DNA of 64,000 bases from Pseudomonas sp. Bc-h. GTDB lineage: Bacteria; Pseudomonadota; Gammaproteobacteria; Pseudomonadales; Pseudomonadaceae. The stretch spans positions 1,062-65,061 of the forward strand of contig NZ_MUIN01000007.1 in the NCBI RefSeq assembly GCF_002080045.1, given 5' to 3'. Under the pieces are notes generated by a model. It made no database searches and had not been told where the DNA came from. It worked only from the letters and a program-made list of their open reading frames with translations. Position numbers and translations under genes: made by a program. Below, one piece after another: positions 17,644-26,333 of this stretch; within the stretch, counting starts at the first letter, position 1; the number at the start of each line of letters is the position of its first letter.

Positions 17644-17716
17644 GGTTCGATGCTGTATTCCCCGGGCAAATAGTGCACATTAGCGCTCAGGCATCTCCCG
17701 GAATCCCGGCAACGGC

Positions 17717-18622
17717 ATGACCAGAACAACAAGAATCACCGACCCTTCTTACGAGTTGATGGACGACCACAACGGTCTGTCGATCATCTATCGCGAACAT
17801 GGCTTCCCGTGCCCGTTGGTGCGCTGGCATTTCCACAAGGAATACGAGCTGCACCTGATCGTCGCCAGCTCCGGCAAGGTGTTCGTCGGCGACTACATCG
17901 GCAATTTCTATCCCGGAACGCTGTTTTTGACCGGCCCCAACCTGCCGCACAACTGGATCAGCCAGGTCGAGGAAAACGAAGTCGTTGCCAAGCGCGACAT
18001 GCTGGTGAACTTCACCGAGGAATTGCTGGAGAGTGGCAATCAAGTGTTCGCCGAGCTCAAGACCCTGACTCCATTGCTTGAACGGGCGCAGTACGGCATC
18101 GAGTTTCGCTGCAAGCGCACGATCCGCCAGGCCATGAAGCTGATGCAAAAGATCGCCGACTCCAACGGCATGACCCGCCTGGGCCATTTTTTCATCTTGC
18201 TGGAGCTGCTCGCGGCCAGTGATGATTTTCAGTTGCTGTCAGGGACTACGGCCTCGCAGCTATCGGACGATCACGCGGTGGAGCGAACCAACAAGGCGGT
18301 GGAATACATCTTCACCCACTATGCGCGTGAACTGACGCTGGAAGAAGTGGCGGACCATCTGGGGATGAAACCCACCTATTTCTCACGGGTGTTCAAACAG
18401 GCCACGGGGCGCACGTTCGTCGAGTTCGTCAACCGCCTGCGCATCAGCAAGTCCTGTGAGCTGCTGGCCGACGGCGACAAGCCGGTGACGGATGTGTGCT
18501 TCGAGTCAGGTTTCAACAATATCTCCAACTTCAATCGCCGCTTTCAAAAACTCAAGGGCATGACGCCCTCCCACTATCGGCGCCTTGCCGTGCAGCGTCT
18601 GACCGAGCAGAACCTGTACTGA
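17717..18622 (+). CDS. mtlR: AraC-family activator of the mannitol operon (MtlR)
   Basis: 301 residues. An N-terminal cupin-like effector domain (WHFHKEYELHLI near residue 38) is followed by two C-terminal helix-turn-helix motifs, LTLEEVADHLGMKPTYFSRVFKQ and KPVTDVCFESGFNNISNFNRRFQ. Sequence and position match MtlR, the activator of mtlEFGKDYZ in fluorescent pseudomonads, which responds to mannitol, sorbitol and arabitol. It is read in the same direction as the operon, with 242 bp between. The operator for it is recognisable in that gap (18712-18748). Confidence 0.93.
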   Translation: MTRTTRITDPSYELMDDHNGLSIIYREHGFPCPLVRWHFHKEYELHLIVASSGKVFVGDYIGNFYPGTLFLTGPNLPHNWISQVEENEVVAKRDMLVNFTEELLESGNQVFAELKTLTPLLERAQYGIEFRCKRTIRQAMKLMQKIADSNGMTRLGHFFILLELLAASDDFQLLSGTTASQLSDDHAVERTNKAVEYIFTHYARELTLEEVADHLGMKPTYFSRVFKQATGRTFVEFVNRLRISKSCELLADGDKPVTDVCFESGFNNISNFNRRFQKLKGMTPSHYRRLAVQRLTEQNLY

Positions 18623-18711
18623 TTCACCCCCTTCTCGCCCTCATCTACTACGCTGGAACTGCGCCGCACCATGCCGGAACGCAGTTTCGGTGGACAGCCG
18701 CTCGAACTCTC

Positions 18712-18748
18712 AGTGCAAGAAAGTATCAGTTCAAGTGTGTCGCAGGAT
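18712..18748 (+). promoter_or_regulatory. MtlR operator upstream of mtlE
   Basis: The sequence reads AGTGC-N5-AGTAT-N7-AGTGT-N5-AGGAT. Apart from one base (AGTGT for AGTGC) this is the two-half-site operator I recall being reported for the Pseudomonas fluorescens mannitol promoter. The tandem repeat ends exactly where the -35 box begins at 18749, the class II position expected for an AraC-type activator that contacts sigma. Confidence 0.85.
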
Positions 18749-18777
18749 TTGTCAATGTCCGTGCAGACCGTTGTAAT
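18749..18777 (+). promoter_or_regulatory. Sigma-70 promoter of mtlEFGKDYZ
   Basis: A -35 box TTGTCA (18749-18754), a 17-bp spacer and a -10 box TGTAAT (18772-18777). The MtlR repeats abut the -35. Transcription should start near 18784, leaving a leader of about 80 nt before the mtlE ATG at 18865. Confidence 0.8.
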
Positions 18778-18864
18778 CAACTGACCTTCTTCCAATTCTC
18801 CGGAAGGAACAAAAACAATAACCAAGCTTCTTTCGTCCATCTGGACGTAGAAGAGGAGTGATAA

Positions 18865-20187
18865 ATGAAGACCTCTGCAAAAGTTCTGCTTGCTGGCACC
18901 TGTCTGACACTCTCGACCCTGACCACCTTGGCCCAAGCCGGCGACGTCACCATCGCCACGGTCAACAACAGCGACATGATCCGCATGCAGCGGCTGTCGA
19001 AAACCTTCGAAGAACAGCATCCGGACATCAAGCTCAAGTGGGTCGTCCTGGAAGAGAACGTGCTGCGTCAGCGCCTGACCACCGACATCGCCACAAAGGG
19101 CGGCCAATTCGACGTTCTGACCATCGGCATGTACGAAGCCTCACTCTGGGGCGCCAAGGGCTGGCTGAAAGAGATGAACGACCTGCCAGCGTCCTACGCG
19201 CTGGATGACGTGTTCCCTTCCGTGCGTGACGGTCTGTCGGTCGACGGCAAACTGTTCGCCCTGCCGTTCTACGCAGAAAGCTCGATCACTTATTACCGCA
19301 AGGATCTGTTTCAGGCAGCCGGTCTGACCATGCCGGAACGTCCGACCTGGACCCAGATTTCCGAATTCGCCGACAAACTCACCGACAAATCGAAAGAACA
19401 GTACGGCATCTGCCTGCGTGGCAAGGCGGGCTGGGGTGAGAACATGGCGTTGATCACCACCGTGGCCAACTCGTTCGGCGCGCGCTGGTTCGACGAACAG
19501 TGGAAACCGCAGTTCGATCAACCTGAGTGGAAGAACGCGCTGACGTTCTACAGCAACGTCATGAAGAAGGACGGCCCTCCCGGCGCCTCCAGTAACGGTT
19601 TCAACGAAAACCTGGCGCTGTTCAACAGCGGCAAGTGCGCGATCTGGGTCGACGCCAGCGTTGCCGGCTCGTTCGTCACCGACAAGTCCCAGAGCAAGGT
19701 CGCCGACAACGTGGGCTTCACCTACGCGCCGCACGAAGTGACCGACAAAGGCTCGGCGTGGCTGTACTCTTGGGCTCTGGCGATCCCGACCAGCGCCAAG
19801 AATGACAAGGACGCCCGTGCGTTCACCGAGTGGGCGACTTCCAAAGAGTACGCGGCACTGGTTGCGGCGAAAGACGGCGTGTCCAACGTGCCGCCTGGCA
19901 CCCGCGCTTCGACCTATACCGATGCGTACAAGCAAGCCGCGCCGTTCGCCAATATCACCCTGGAATCGCTGAAGGCCGTGACGCCGAAAGCGCCGACCCT
20001 CAAGCCCGTGCCGTATGTCGGTATCCAGTTGGTGACCATTCCTGAGTTCCAGTCGATCGGCACCTCCGTGGGCCAGCAGTTCTCGGCCGCACTGGTAGGC
20101 ACCTCCTCGGTCGACCAGGCGCTGACCAACGCACAAAGCGTGTCCGAGCGTGAAATGAAGCGAGCGGGTTACCCGAAAAAGGGCTGA
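18865..20187 (+). CDS. mtlE: Mannitol/polyol ABC transporter substrate-binding protein
   Basis: 440 residues with a Sec signal peptide (positively charged start, hydrophobic core LLAGTCLTLSTLTTL, cleavage after AQA about residue 25). The mature protein is an extracellular solute-binding protein of the maltose/polyol cluster, with an N-terminal strand VTIATVNNSDMIRMQ and WLYSWALAIPTSAKN near residue 295. It captures mannitol, sorbitol or arabitol in the periplasm for MtlFGK. The ribosome site GAGGAG lies before the ATG. A strong hairpin follows the gene (20203-20232) and may keep the mRNA for this protein in excess over the permeases. Confidence 0.95.
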   Translation: MKTSAKVLLAGTCLTLSTLTTLAQAGDVTIATVNNSDMIRMQRLSKTFEEQHPDIKLKWVVLEENVLRQRLTTDIATKGGQFDVLTIGMYEASLWGAKGWLKEMNDLPASYALDDVFPSVRDGLSVDGKLFALPFYAESSITYYRKDLFQAAGLTMPERPTWTQISEFADKLTDKSKEQYGICLRGKAGWGENMALITTVANSFGARWFDEQWKPQFDQPEWKNALTFYSNVMKKDGPPGASSNGFNENLALFNSGKCAIWVDASVAGSFVTDKSQSKVADNVGFTYAPHEVTDKGSAWLYSWALAIPTSAKNDKDARAFTEWATSKEYAALVAAKDGVSNVPPGTRASTYTDAYKQAAPFANITLESLKAVTPKAPTLKPVPYVGIQLVTIPEFQSIGTSVGQQFSAALVGTSSVDQALTNAQSVSEREMKRAGYPKKG

Positions 20188-20202
20188 CGCCCATTGCTTC
20201 AA

Positions 20203-20232
20203 GGCAGCAGCCGGCACCCCGCCGCTGCTGCC
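20203..20232 (+). promoter_or_regulatory. Intercistronic hairpin between mtlE and mtlF
   Basis: GGCAGCAGC (20203-20211) pairs perfectly with GCTGCTGCC (20224-20232), and an inner GGC/GCC adds three more pairs across a one-base bulge. There is no T-run, so it should not terminate. Its place after the binding-protein gene suits a 3' stabiliser that protects the mtlE segment from 3' exonucleases. Confidence 0.7.
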
Positions 20233-20265
20233 ACGTTCACGCTTTTGCCCCGGTTCGGAGTCATC

Positions 20266-21198
20266 ATGAACACGTCAACCATTACACCTCGTTCGGCCTC
20301 GGCCGACGATAAATCACAGGCCAAGGGCAGCGTGACCAAGCCTGGCTGGTTTCTGGTCAGCCCTTCGGTGCTGTTGCTGCTGGTCTGGATGATCGTCCCG
20401 CTGGGCATGACCATCTACTTCTCGCTGATTCGCTATAACCTGCTCAACCCCGGCGAAAACGAATTCGTCGGCCTTGAGAACTTCGAGTTTTTCGTCACCG
20501 ACGCAGGCTTCTTACCCGGTGCCATGAACACCCTGCTGCTGGTCGGCAGCGTACTGGCGATCAGCGTGATCCTTGGCGTACTGATCTCGGCCCTGCTGGA
20601 AGCCACCGAGTTTCTCGGTCGCGGCATCGTTCGCGTGTTGCTGATATCACCGTTCTTCATCATGCCCACGGTCAGTGCGCTGATCTGGAAGAACCTGATT
20701 TTTCATCCGGTGTCCGGCATCCTCGCCTCGGTCTGGAAGCTGTTCGGCGCACAGCCCGTGGACTGGCTGGCGAACTACCCGATGCTGTCGATCATCATCA
20801 TCGTGTCCTGGCAATGGCTGCCGTTCGCGATCCTGATCCTGATGACCGCCATGCAGTCCCTGGACCAGGAACAGAAAGAAGCCGCGCGTCTGGATGGCGC
20901 GGGTCCCATCGCGATCTTCTGGCACCTGACCCTGCCGCATCTGGCACGCCCGATCGCCGTGGTGGTGATGATTGAAACCATCTTCCTGCTGTCGGTGTTC
21001 GCCGAAATTTTCACCACCACCAACGGCGGTCCGGGCTTCGCTTCGACCAACCTTGCGTACCTGATTTACAACCAGGCGCTGCTGCAATTCGACGTGGGCA
21101 TGGCATCGGCCGGCGGCTTGATTGCCGTGGTCATCGCCAACATTGCCGCGATCATCCTGATCCGGATGATCGGCAAAAACCTCACCGACAAGTCTTGA
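20266..21198 (+). CDS. mtlF: Mannitol ABC transporter permease
   Basis: 310 residues with six predicted membrane helices and the conserved permease loop EAARLDGAGPIAIFWHLTLPHL near residue 205, which contacts the ATPase. The ATG at 20266 is preferred over a TTG at 20194 because GGAG lies seven bases upstream and the longer form adds a non-conserved stretch. It is the MalF-type partner of MtlG and ends 10 bp before it. Confidence 0.94.
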   Translation: MNTSTITPRSASADDKSQAKGSVTKPGWFLVSPSVLLLLVWMIVPLGMTIYFSLIRYNLLNPGENEFVGLENFEFFVTDAGFLPGAMNTLLLVGSVLAISVILGVLISALLEATEFLGRGIVRVLLISPFFIMPTVSALIWKNLIFHPVSGILASVWKLFGAQPVDWLANYPMLSIIIIVSWQWLPFAILILMTAMQSLDQEQKEAARLDGAGPIAIFWHLTLPHLARPIAVVVMIETIFLLSVFAEIFTTTNGGPGFASTNLAYLIYNQALLQFDVGMASAGGLIAVVIANIAAIILIRMIGKNLTDKS

Positions 21199-21208
21199 GG
21201 GCAAGGTC

Positions 21209-22042
21209 ATGATGACGCTCAAACAATCCCGTCGCCTGCAAAGCGTGCTGCTCGGCACCTTGTCGTGGGTGATTGCGGCGCTGATATTCTTCCCGATCTT
21301 CTGGATGGTGCTCACTAGCTTCAAGACCGAGATCGACGCGTTCGCCACGCCGCCGCAGTTCATTTTCACGCCGACCCTGGAAAACTACCTGCACATTCAA
21401 GAGCGCAGCGATTACTTCCACTTCGCCTGGAACTCGATCCTGATTTCCTTCAGCGCCACGATCCTGTGCCTGTTGATCGCGGTCCCGGCGGCCTACTCCA
21501 TGGCGTTCTTCGAAACCAAACGCACCAAGAGCACGCTGCTGTGGATGCTCTCCACCAAGATGCTGCCGCCGGTGGGCGTGCTGATGCCGATCTATCTGCT
21601 GGCCAAAACCTTCGGCCTGCTGGATTCGCGCATCGCGCTGATCGTGATCTACACGCTGATCAACCTGCCGATCGTGGTCTGGATGATTTACACCTATTTC
21701 AAGGACATCCCCGGCGAAATCCTCGAAGCCTCGCGGCTGGACGGCGCCACCACGCGCCAGGAGATCTTCAAGGTGCTGATTCCGATCTGCAAAGGCGGCC
21801 TGGCCTCCACCGCGCTGCTGTCGCTGATTCTGTGCTGGAACGAGGCGTTCTGGTCGCTGAACCTGACCTCGTCCAACGCCGCGCCCCTGACGGCGCTGAT
21901 CGCCTCCTACTCAAGCCCTGAAGGTCTGTTCTGGGCCAAGTTGTCGGCGGTCTCGACCCTGGCCTGCGCACCGATCCTGATCTTCGGCTGGATCAGCCAG
22001 AAGCAGCTGGTACGCGGGCTGTCGTTTGGTGCGGTGAAATGA
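21209..22042 (+). CDS. mtlG: Mannitol ABC transporter permease
   Basis: 277 residues of the MalG family with six membrane helices. The EAA loop reads EILEASRLDGATTRQEIFKVLIP near residue 170. It pairs with MtlF to form the channel and receives MtlK. The gene may start at 21209 or at the adjacent ATG at 21212. A 100-bp gap with a strong palindrome separates it from mtlK, unlike the tight junction with mtlF. Confidence 0.94.
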   Translation: MMTLKQSRRLQSVLLGTLSWVIAALIFFPIFWMVLTSFKTEIDAFATPPQFIFTPTLENYLHIQERSDYFHFAWNSILISFSATILCLLIAVPAAYSMAFFETKRTKSTLLWMLSTKMLPPVGVLMPIYLLAKTFGLLDSRIALIVIYTLINLPIVVWMIYTYFKDIPGEILEASRLDGATTRQEIFKVLIPICKGGLASTALLSLILCWNEAFWSLNLTSSNAAPLTALIASYSSPEGLFWAKLSAVSTLACAPILIFGWISQKQLVRGLSFGAVK

Positions 22043-22059
22043 TCGAGAACACGATGATT

Positions 22060-22076
22060 CCCACGCTAAGCGTGGG
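22060..22076. repeat. Palindrome between mtlG and mtlK
   Basis: CCCACGCT (22060-22067) and AGCGTGGG (22069-22076) form a perfect 8-bp inverted repeat, with imperfectly paired GATCGAG/CTCGA arms outside. It belongs to the family of GTTCCCACGC...GCGTGGGAAC repeats, also seen at 41121-41214. Inside an operon it could slow degradation or modestly reduce read-through; no T-run follows. Confidence 0.75.
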
Positions 22077-22142
22077 GACGATCTCGACGATCCCGTTCAG
22101 TACCCTTTTTGATGTATTTGAAGAATAAGACTGGAGCCCCAC

Positions 22143-23246
22143 ATGGCTAACCTGACAATCAGAAATCTGCAAAAAGGCTTCGACGGCCACCAGATCATCA
22201 AAGGCATCGACCTGGACGTCAAAGACCGCGAATTCGTGGTCTTCGTCGGTCCATCGGGCTGCGGCAAATCCACCCTGCTGCGCCTGATCGCAGGCCTTGA
22301 AGACGTCACCAGCGGCAGCATCGAACTCGACGGCCGCGAGATCACTCAAGTGACCCCAGCCAAGCGCGACCTGGCCATGGTGTTCCAGACCTACGCGCTG
22401 TATCCGCACATGACCGTGGGCAAGAACCTGTCCTTCGCCCTCGATCTGGCCGGCACGCCGAAAGCCGAAGTCGAGAAGAAAGTCGCCGAAGCTGCGCGCA
22501 TTCTGGAACTGGGCCCTTTGCTTGAGCGCAAGCCCAAGCAATTGTCCGGCGGTCAGCGTCAGCGCGTGGCCATCGGCCGTGCCATCGTGCGCAACCCGAA
22601 AATCTTCCTGTTCGACGAACCGCTGTCCAACCTCGACGCCGCGCTGCGGGTGCAGACCCGTCTGGAGCTGTCGCGTCTGCACAAGGAACTGGAAGCGACC
22701 ATGATCTACGTGACCCACGATCAGGTCGAAGCCATGACCCTGGCCGACAAGGTGGTGGTGCTCAATGGCGGTCGCGTGGAGCAGGTCGGCTCGCCGCTGG
22801 AGCTGTATCACCACCCCGCCAACCTGTTCGTGGCTGGCTTCCTCGGCACCCCGAAAATGGGCTTCCTCAAAGGCAAGGTCAGCCGTGTCGACTCAACCGG
22901 CTGTGAAGTCACGCTGGATGCAGGCGCGAAAATCAGCCTGCCGTTCACCAACGCCCAACAGAGCGTCGGCGATGCCGTGACCCTGGGGATTCGCCCGGAA
23001 CACCTGGAACTCGCGAAAGAAGGCGACTGCCAGCTGCAAGTGGTCGCCGATGTCAGCGAGCGTCTGGGCAGTGACACCTATTGCCACGTGCGCACAACCT
23101 CCGGCGAACCCCTGACCATGCGCATCCGCGGCGACCTGGCCAGCCAGTACGGCGAGACCTTGAACCTGCATCTGGATAGCACCCATTGCCATCTGTTCGA
23201 CGCTCAAGGCCAGGTCATCCGCAAGGCGCTGCAAGCCGCCGCCTGA
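22143..23246 (+). CDS. mtlK: Mannitol ABC transporter ATP-binding protein
   Basis: 367 residues of the MalK/UgpC type. Walker A is GPSGCGKST at about 38-46, the Q-loop is MVFQTYALYPHMTV, the signature is LSGGQRQRVAIGRA, and Walker B is IFLFDEPLSNLD, followed by THDQVEAMTLADK. The C-terminal third is a TOBE/regulatory domain. It powers MtlFG. Its promoter-distal position, 100 bp after mtlG, means its expression depends on read-through of the hairpin at 22060. Confidence 0.96.
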   Translation: MANLTIRNLQKGFDGHQIIKGIDLDVKDREFVVFVGPSGCGKSTLLRLIAGLEDVTSGSIELDGREITQVTPAKRDLAMVFQTYALYPHMTVGKNLSFALDLAGTPKAEVEKKVAEAARILELGPLLERKPKQLSGGQRQRVAIGRAIVRNPKIFLFDEPLSNLDAALRVQTRLELSRLHKELEATMIYVTHDQVEAMTLADKVVVLNGGRVEQVGSPLELYHHPANLFVAGFLGTPKMGFLKGKVSRVDSTGCEVTLDAGAKISLPFTNAQQSVGDAVTLGIRPEHLELAKEGDCQLQVVADVSERLGSDTYCHVRTTSGEPLTMRIRGDLASQYGETLNLHLDSTHCHLFDAQGQVIRKALQAAA

Positions 23247-23279
23247 TCCGACGAACATAGAGAATCAGAGACCGTAGTC

Positions 23280-24797
23280 ATGAAACTGAACAAACAGAAT
23301 CTGTCGAACCTCGGTGCCGGCATCGAACTGCCCGCCTACACCCTCGAAGACCGCCGCCAGGGCATCGCCCATATTGGCGTCGGTGGCTTTCACCGCGCGC
23401 ATCAGGCGTTCTATACCGACGCTTTGATGTCTCTCGGTGCGAAGGACAAGAGCGGCGAGGGTCTGGACTGGGCCATTTGCGGCGTCAGCCTGCGCGAAGA
23501 AGACCGCGCCAATTTCGAAGCGCTCAAGGGCCAGGACTTTCTCTACACCCTGTTCGAGCTGGGCGACACGCCGGACACTGAAACCCGCGTCATCGGCGCC
23601 ATGAGCCAGATGCTGATGTCCACCGACAACGACCTGGCGCTGATCGACAAACTCGCCAGCCCGGACATCCGCATCGTTTCGCTGACCATCACAGAAGGCG
23701 GCTACTGCATCGACGACAGCACCGGCGAGTTCATGAGCCACCTGCCGCAGATCCAGCATGACCTGCAGCACCCCGCGACGCCGAAAACCGTATTCGGCTA
23801 CCTGTGCGCAGCACTCGCCAAGCGCCGCGCCGAAGGCACGCCTGCGTTCACGCTGATGTCCTGCGATAACCTGCCGCACAACGGGGCTGTCACCCGCAAA
23901 GCGCTGCTGACCTTCGCCAGACAGCGCGACGCCGATCTGCACGACTGGATCGCCGAGAACGTCAGCTTCCCCAATGCCATGGTCGACCGCATCACCCCGA
24001 TGACCAGCACTGCCCATCGCCTGCAACTGCATGACGAAAAAGGCATCGACGACGCCTGGCCGGTGGTCTGCGAACCGTTCGTGCAATGGGTGCTGGAAGA
24101 CAAATTCGTCAATGGCCGCCCCGCCTGGGAAAAGGTCGGCGTGCAGTTCACCGACGACGTGACGCCCTACGAAGAAATGAAGATCAAGCTGCTCAATGGC
24201 AGCCATCTGGCACTGACCTATCTGGGCGCATTGAAAGGCTATCGCTTCGTTCACGAAACCATGAACGATCCGCTGTTCGTCGCTTACATCCGCACCTACA
24301 TGGACCTGGACGTCACCCCGCAGCTGGCGCCAGTGCCCGGCATCAATCTCACCGACTACAAACAGACGCTGATCGACCGTTTCTCCAACCAGGCCATCGC
24401 CGACCAACTGGAACGCGTGTGTTCGGACGGCTCGTCCAAGTTTCCGAAATTCACCGTGCCGACCATCAACCGCTTGATCGTCGACAGTGGCAATATGGAC
24501 CGCGCCTCGCTGGTGGTCGCTGCCTGGGCCTTGTACCTGCAGGGCAACAAGAACCGCGATTTCAAGGGCGAGAACGGCGTCGACTACAAGGTCGTCGACC
24601 CGCGCGCGGACTTCTGCAAAGCGCTGGTCGCCGACGACGTTCTGGTCACCCAACGCCTGCTGGAGGTGGAAGAAATCTTCGGCGCAGCGATTCCGAAATC
24701 ACCTGAGTTCGTGGCATCGTTCGAGCACAACCTGAACAGCCTGAAGCAACTGGGCGTCAGCAAAACCCTGGAAAACCTGTTAGCGAAAGCCGTCTGA
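23280..24797 (+). CDS. mtlD: Mannitol 2-dehydrogenase
   Basis: 505 residues of the long-chain polyol dehydrogenase family, which oxidises D-mannitol to D-fructose, and also sorbitol and arabitol, with NAD. The N-terminal dinucleotide site reads IAHIGVGGFHRAH. The catalytic block MKIKLLNGSH holds Lys301, Asn306 and His309, spaced as the Lys/Asn/His set of the characterised Pseudomonas enzyme. It follows mtlK by 33 bp and precedes the two sugar kinases, so polyols taken up by MtlEFGK are oxidised here to ketoses. Confidence 0.96.
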   Translation: MKLNKQNLSNLGAGIELPAYTLEDRRQGIAHIGVGGFHRAHQAFYTDALMSLGAKDKSGEGLDWAICGVSLREEDRANFEALKGQDFLYTLFELGDTPDTETRVIGAMSQMLMSTDNDLALIDKLASPDIRIVSLTITEGGYCIDDSTGEFMSHLPQIQHDLQHPATPKTVFGYLCAALAKRRAEGTPAFTLMSCDNLPHNGAVTRKALLTFARQRDADLHDWIAENVSFPNAMVDRITPMTSTAHRLQLHDEKGIDDAWPVVCEPFVQWVLEDKFVNGRPAWEKVGVQFTDDVTPYEEMKIKLLNGSHLALTYLGALKGYRFVHETMNDPLFVAYIRTYMDLDVTPQLAPVPGINLTDYKQTLIDRFSNQAIADQLERVCSDGSSKFPKFTVPTINRLIVDSGNMDRASLVVAAWALYLQGNKNRDFKGENGVDYKVVDPRADFCKALVADDVLVTQRLLEVEEIFGAAIPKSPEFVASFEHNLNSLKQLGVSKTLENLLAKAV

Positions 24798-24820
24798 ACT
24801 TCATAGGTAAAGAGGTGAAC

Positions 24821-26302
24821 ATGTTTCTCGGCATCGATTGCGGCACCCAAGGCACCAAGGCGATTGTTCTTGATGCCGTCAGCGGCAAGGTATTGGGCGA
24901 AGGCTCGGGCGCACACCACATGATCAGCGGCGCCAACGGACGTCGCGAGCAGGATGTGCAGGAGTGGCTGAACGCGTTTGAACAGGCGACGGCTGCGGCC
25001 CTTGCGCAAGCCGGCATCAGCGGAGCCGAGATTCAGGGCATCGGCGTTTCCGGGCAGCAACATGGCCTGGTGATGATCGACGAGCTGGGCCATGTGTTGC
25101 GCCCGGCCAAGCTGTGGTGCGACACAGAGTCAGCGCCGGAGAACGAGCGGCTGCTCGATTATCTGGGCGGCGAAGCGGGCTCGCTGGAGCGTCTGGGGAT
25201 CGCCATCGCGCCGGGCTACACCGTTTCCAAACTGCTGTGGACCAAGGAGCAATTTGCGGAACTCTTCGCGCGGATCGACAAGATTCTCCTGCCCCACGAT
25301 TACCTGAATTACTGGCTGACCGGTCGCTGCTGCAGCGAGTATGGCGACTCGTCCGGCACCGGTTATTTCAACGTCCGTACCCGCCAGTGGGACCTCGACA
25401 TTCTGCAGCATATCGACCCGACCGGGCGTCTGGTCAGCGCGCTGCCGGATCTGCTCGAAGCCCACGAATCGGTGGGCACGATTCTGCCCGCAATTGCCGA
25501 GCGTCTGGGCATCAATCCCAAGGCAATCGTTTCCAGCGGTGGCGGTGACAACATGATGGGCGCCATCGGCACCGGCAACATTGCGCCGGGCTCGATCACC
25601 ATGAGTCTGGGCTCCTCCGGCACGGTTTACGCGTTTGCCGATGAGGGCAATGTCAGCGCGCAACCCTCGGTGGCGACCTTCTGCTCGTCGTCCGGCGGCT
25701 GGCTGCCGTTGATCTGCACCATGAACTTGACCAACGCTACCAGCGCCATTCGCGAGCTGTTCGCCCTGGACATCGGTGCATTCAATGCGGCCATAGCCTC
25801 GTCCCCCATCGGCGCCCAAGGCGTGCTGATGCTGCCGTTCCTCAATGGCGAACGGGTGCCCGCCCTGCCCCACGCCACGGGCAGCATTCTGGGGCTGGAC
25901 AGCACCAACCTGAATCAGGCCAACTTGTGCCGCGCGGTGGTCGAGGGCACCACCTTCGGCCTGCGCTACGGTCTGGACCTGCTGCGCGAAAGCGGCATCA
26001 AGAGCGCAAACATCCGGCTGATCGGTGGCGGCGCGAAAAGCGCGATCTGGCGTCAGATCGTCGCCGACATCATGGACACGCCTGTGATCTGCACCACCGG
26101 CACGGAAGCAGCGGCCCTGGGTGCTGCGATTCAGGCAGCGTGGTGTCATTCCCATGTCGAAGGTGCCGCTGAATCGCTGCAAGCGCTGAGCGAGCGTTGC
26201 GTGAGTCTGGACCCAAGCAGCGAAACCCGCCCGGTTGCCGAACATGTCGCGGCGTACCACAAGGTTTATCAGCAGTACCGCAATCAATTACAGGGCATTT
26301 GA
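24821..26302 (+). CDS. mtlY: Xylulokinase of the mannitol operon
   Basis: 493 residues of the FGGY kinase family: GIDCGTQGTKA at the N-terminus (phosphate loop), GVSGQQHGLV near residue 75, SLGSSGTVYAFAD near 263 and GGGAKSAIWRQIVADI near 400. It phosphorylates D-xylulose, the product of arabitol oxidation, to xylulose 5-phosphate. The ATG at 24821 is preferred over the GTG two codons upstream because the GTG is part of the ribosome site AGAGGTG. Spacing to mtlD is 23 bp. Confidence 0.94.
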   Translation: MFLGIDCGTQGTKAIVLDAVSGKVLGEGSGAHHMISGANGRREQDVQEWLNAFEQATAAALAQAGISGAEIQGIGVSGQQHGLVMIDELGHVLRPAKLWCDTESAPENERLLDYLGGEAGSLERLGIAIAPGYTVSKLLWTKEQFAELFARIDKILLPHDYLNYWLTGRCCSEYGDSSGTGYFNVRTRQWDLDILQHIDPTGRLVSALPDLLEAHESVGTILPAIAERLGINPKAIVSSGGGDNMMGAIGTGNIAPGSITMSLGSSGTVYAFADEGNVSAQPSVATFCSSSGGWLPLICTMNLTNATSAIRELFALDIGAFNAAIASSPIGAQGVLMLPFLNGERVPALPHATGSILGLDSTNLNQANLCRAVVEGTTFGLRYGLDLLRESGIKSANIRLIGGGAKSAIWRQIVADIMDTPVICTTGTEAAALGAAIQAAWCHSHVEGAAESLQALSERCVSLDPSSETRPVAEHVAAYHKVYQQYRNQLQGI

Positions 26303-26333
26303 CGGAACGTCGTCAGCCCTTAACGGAGTCACT

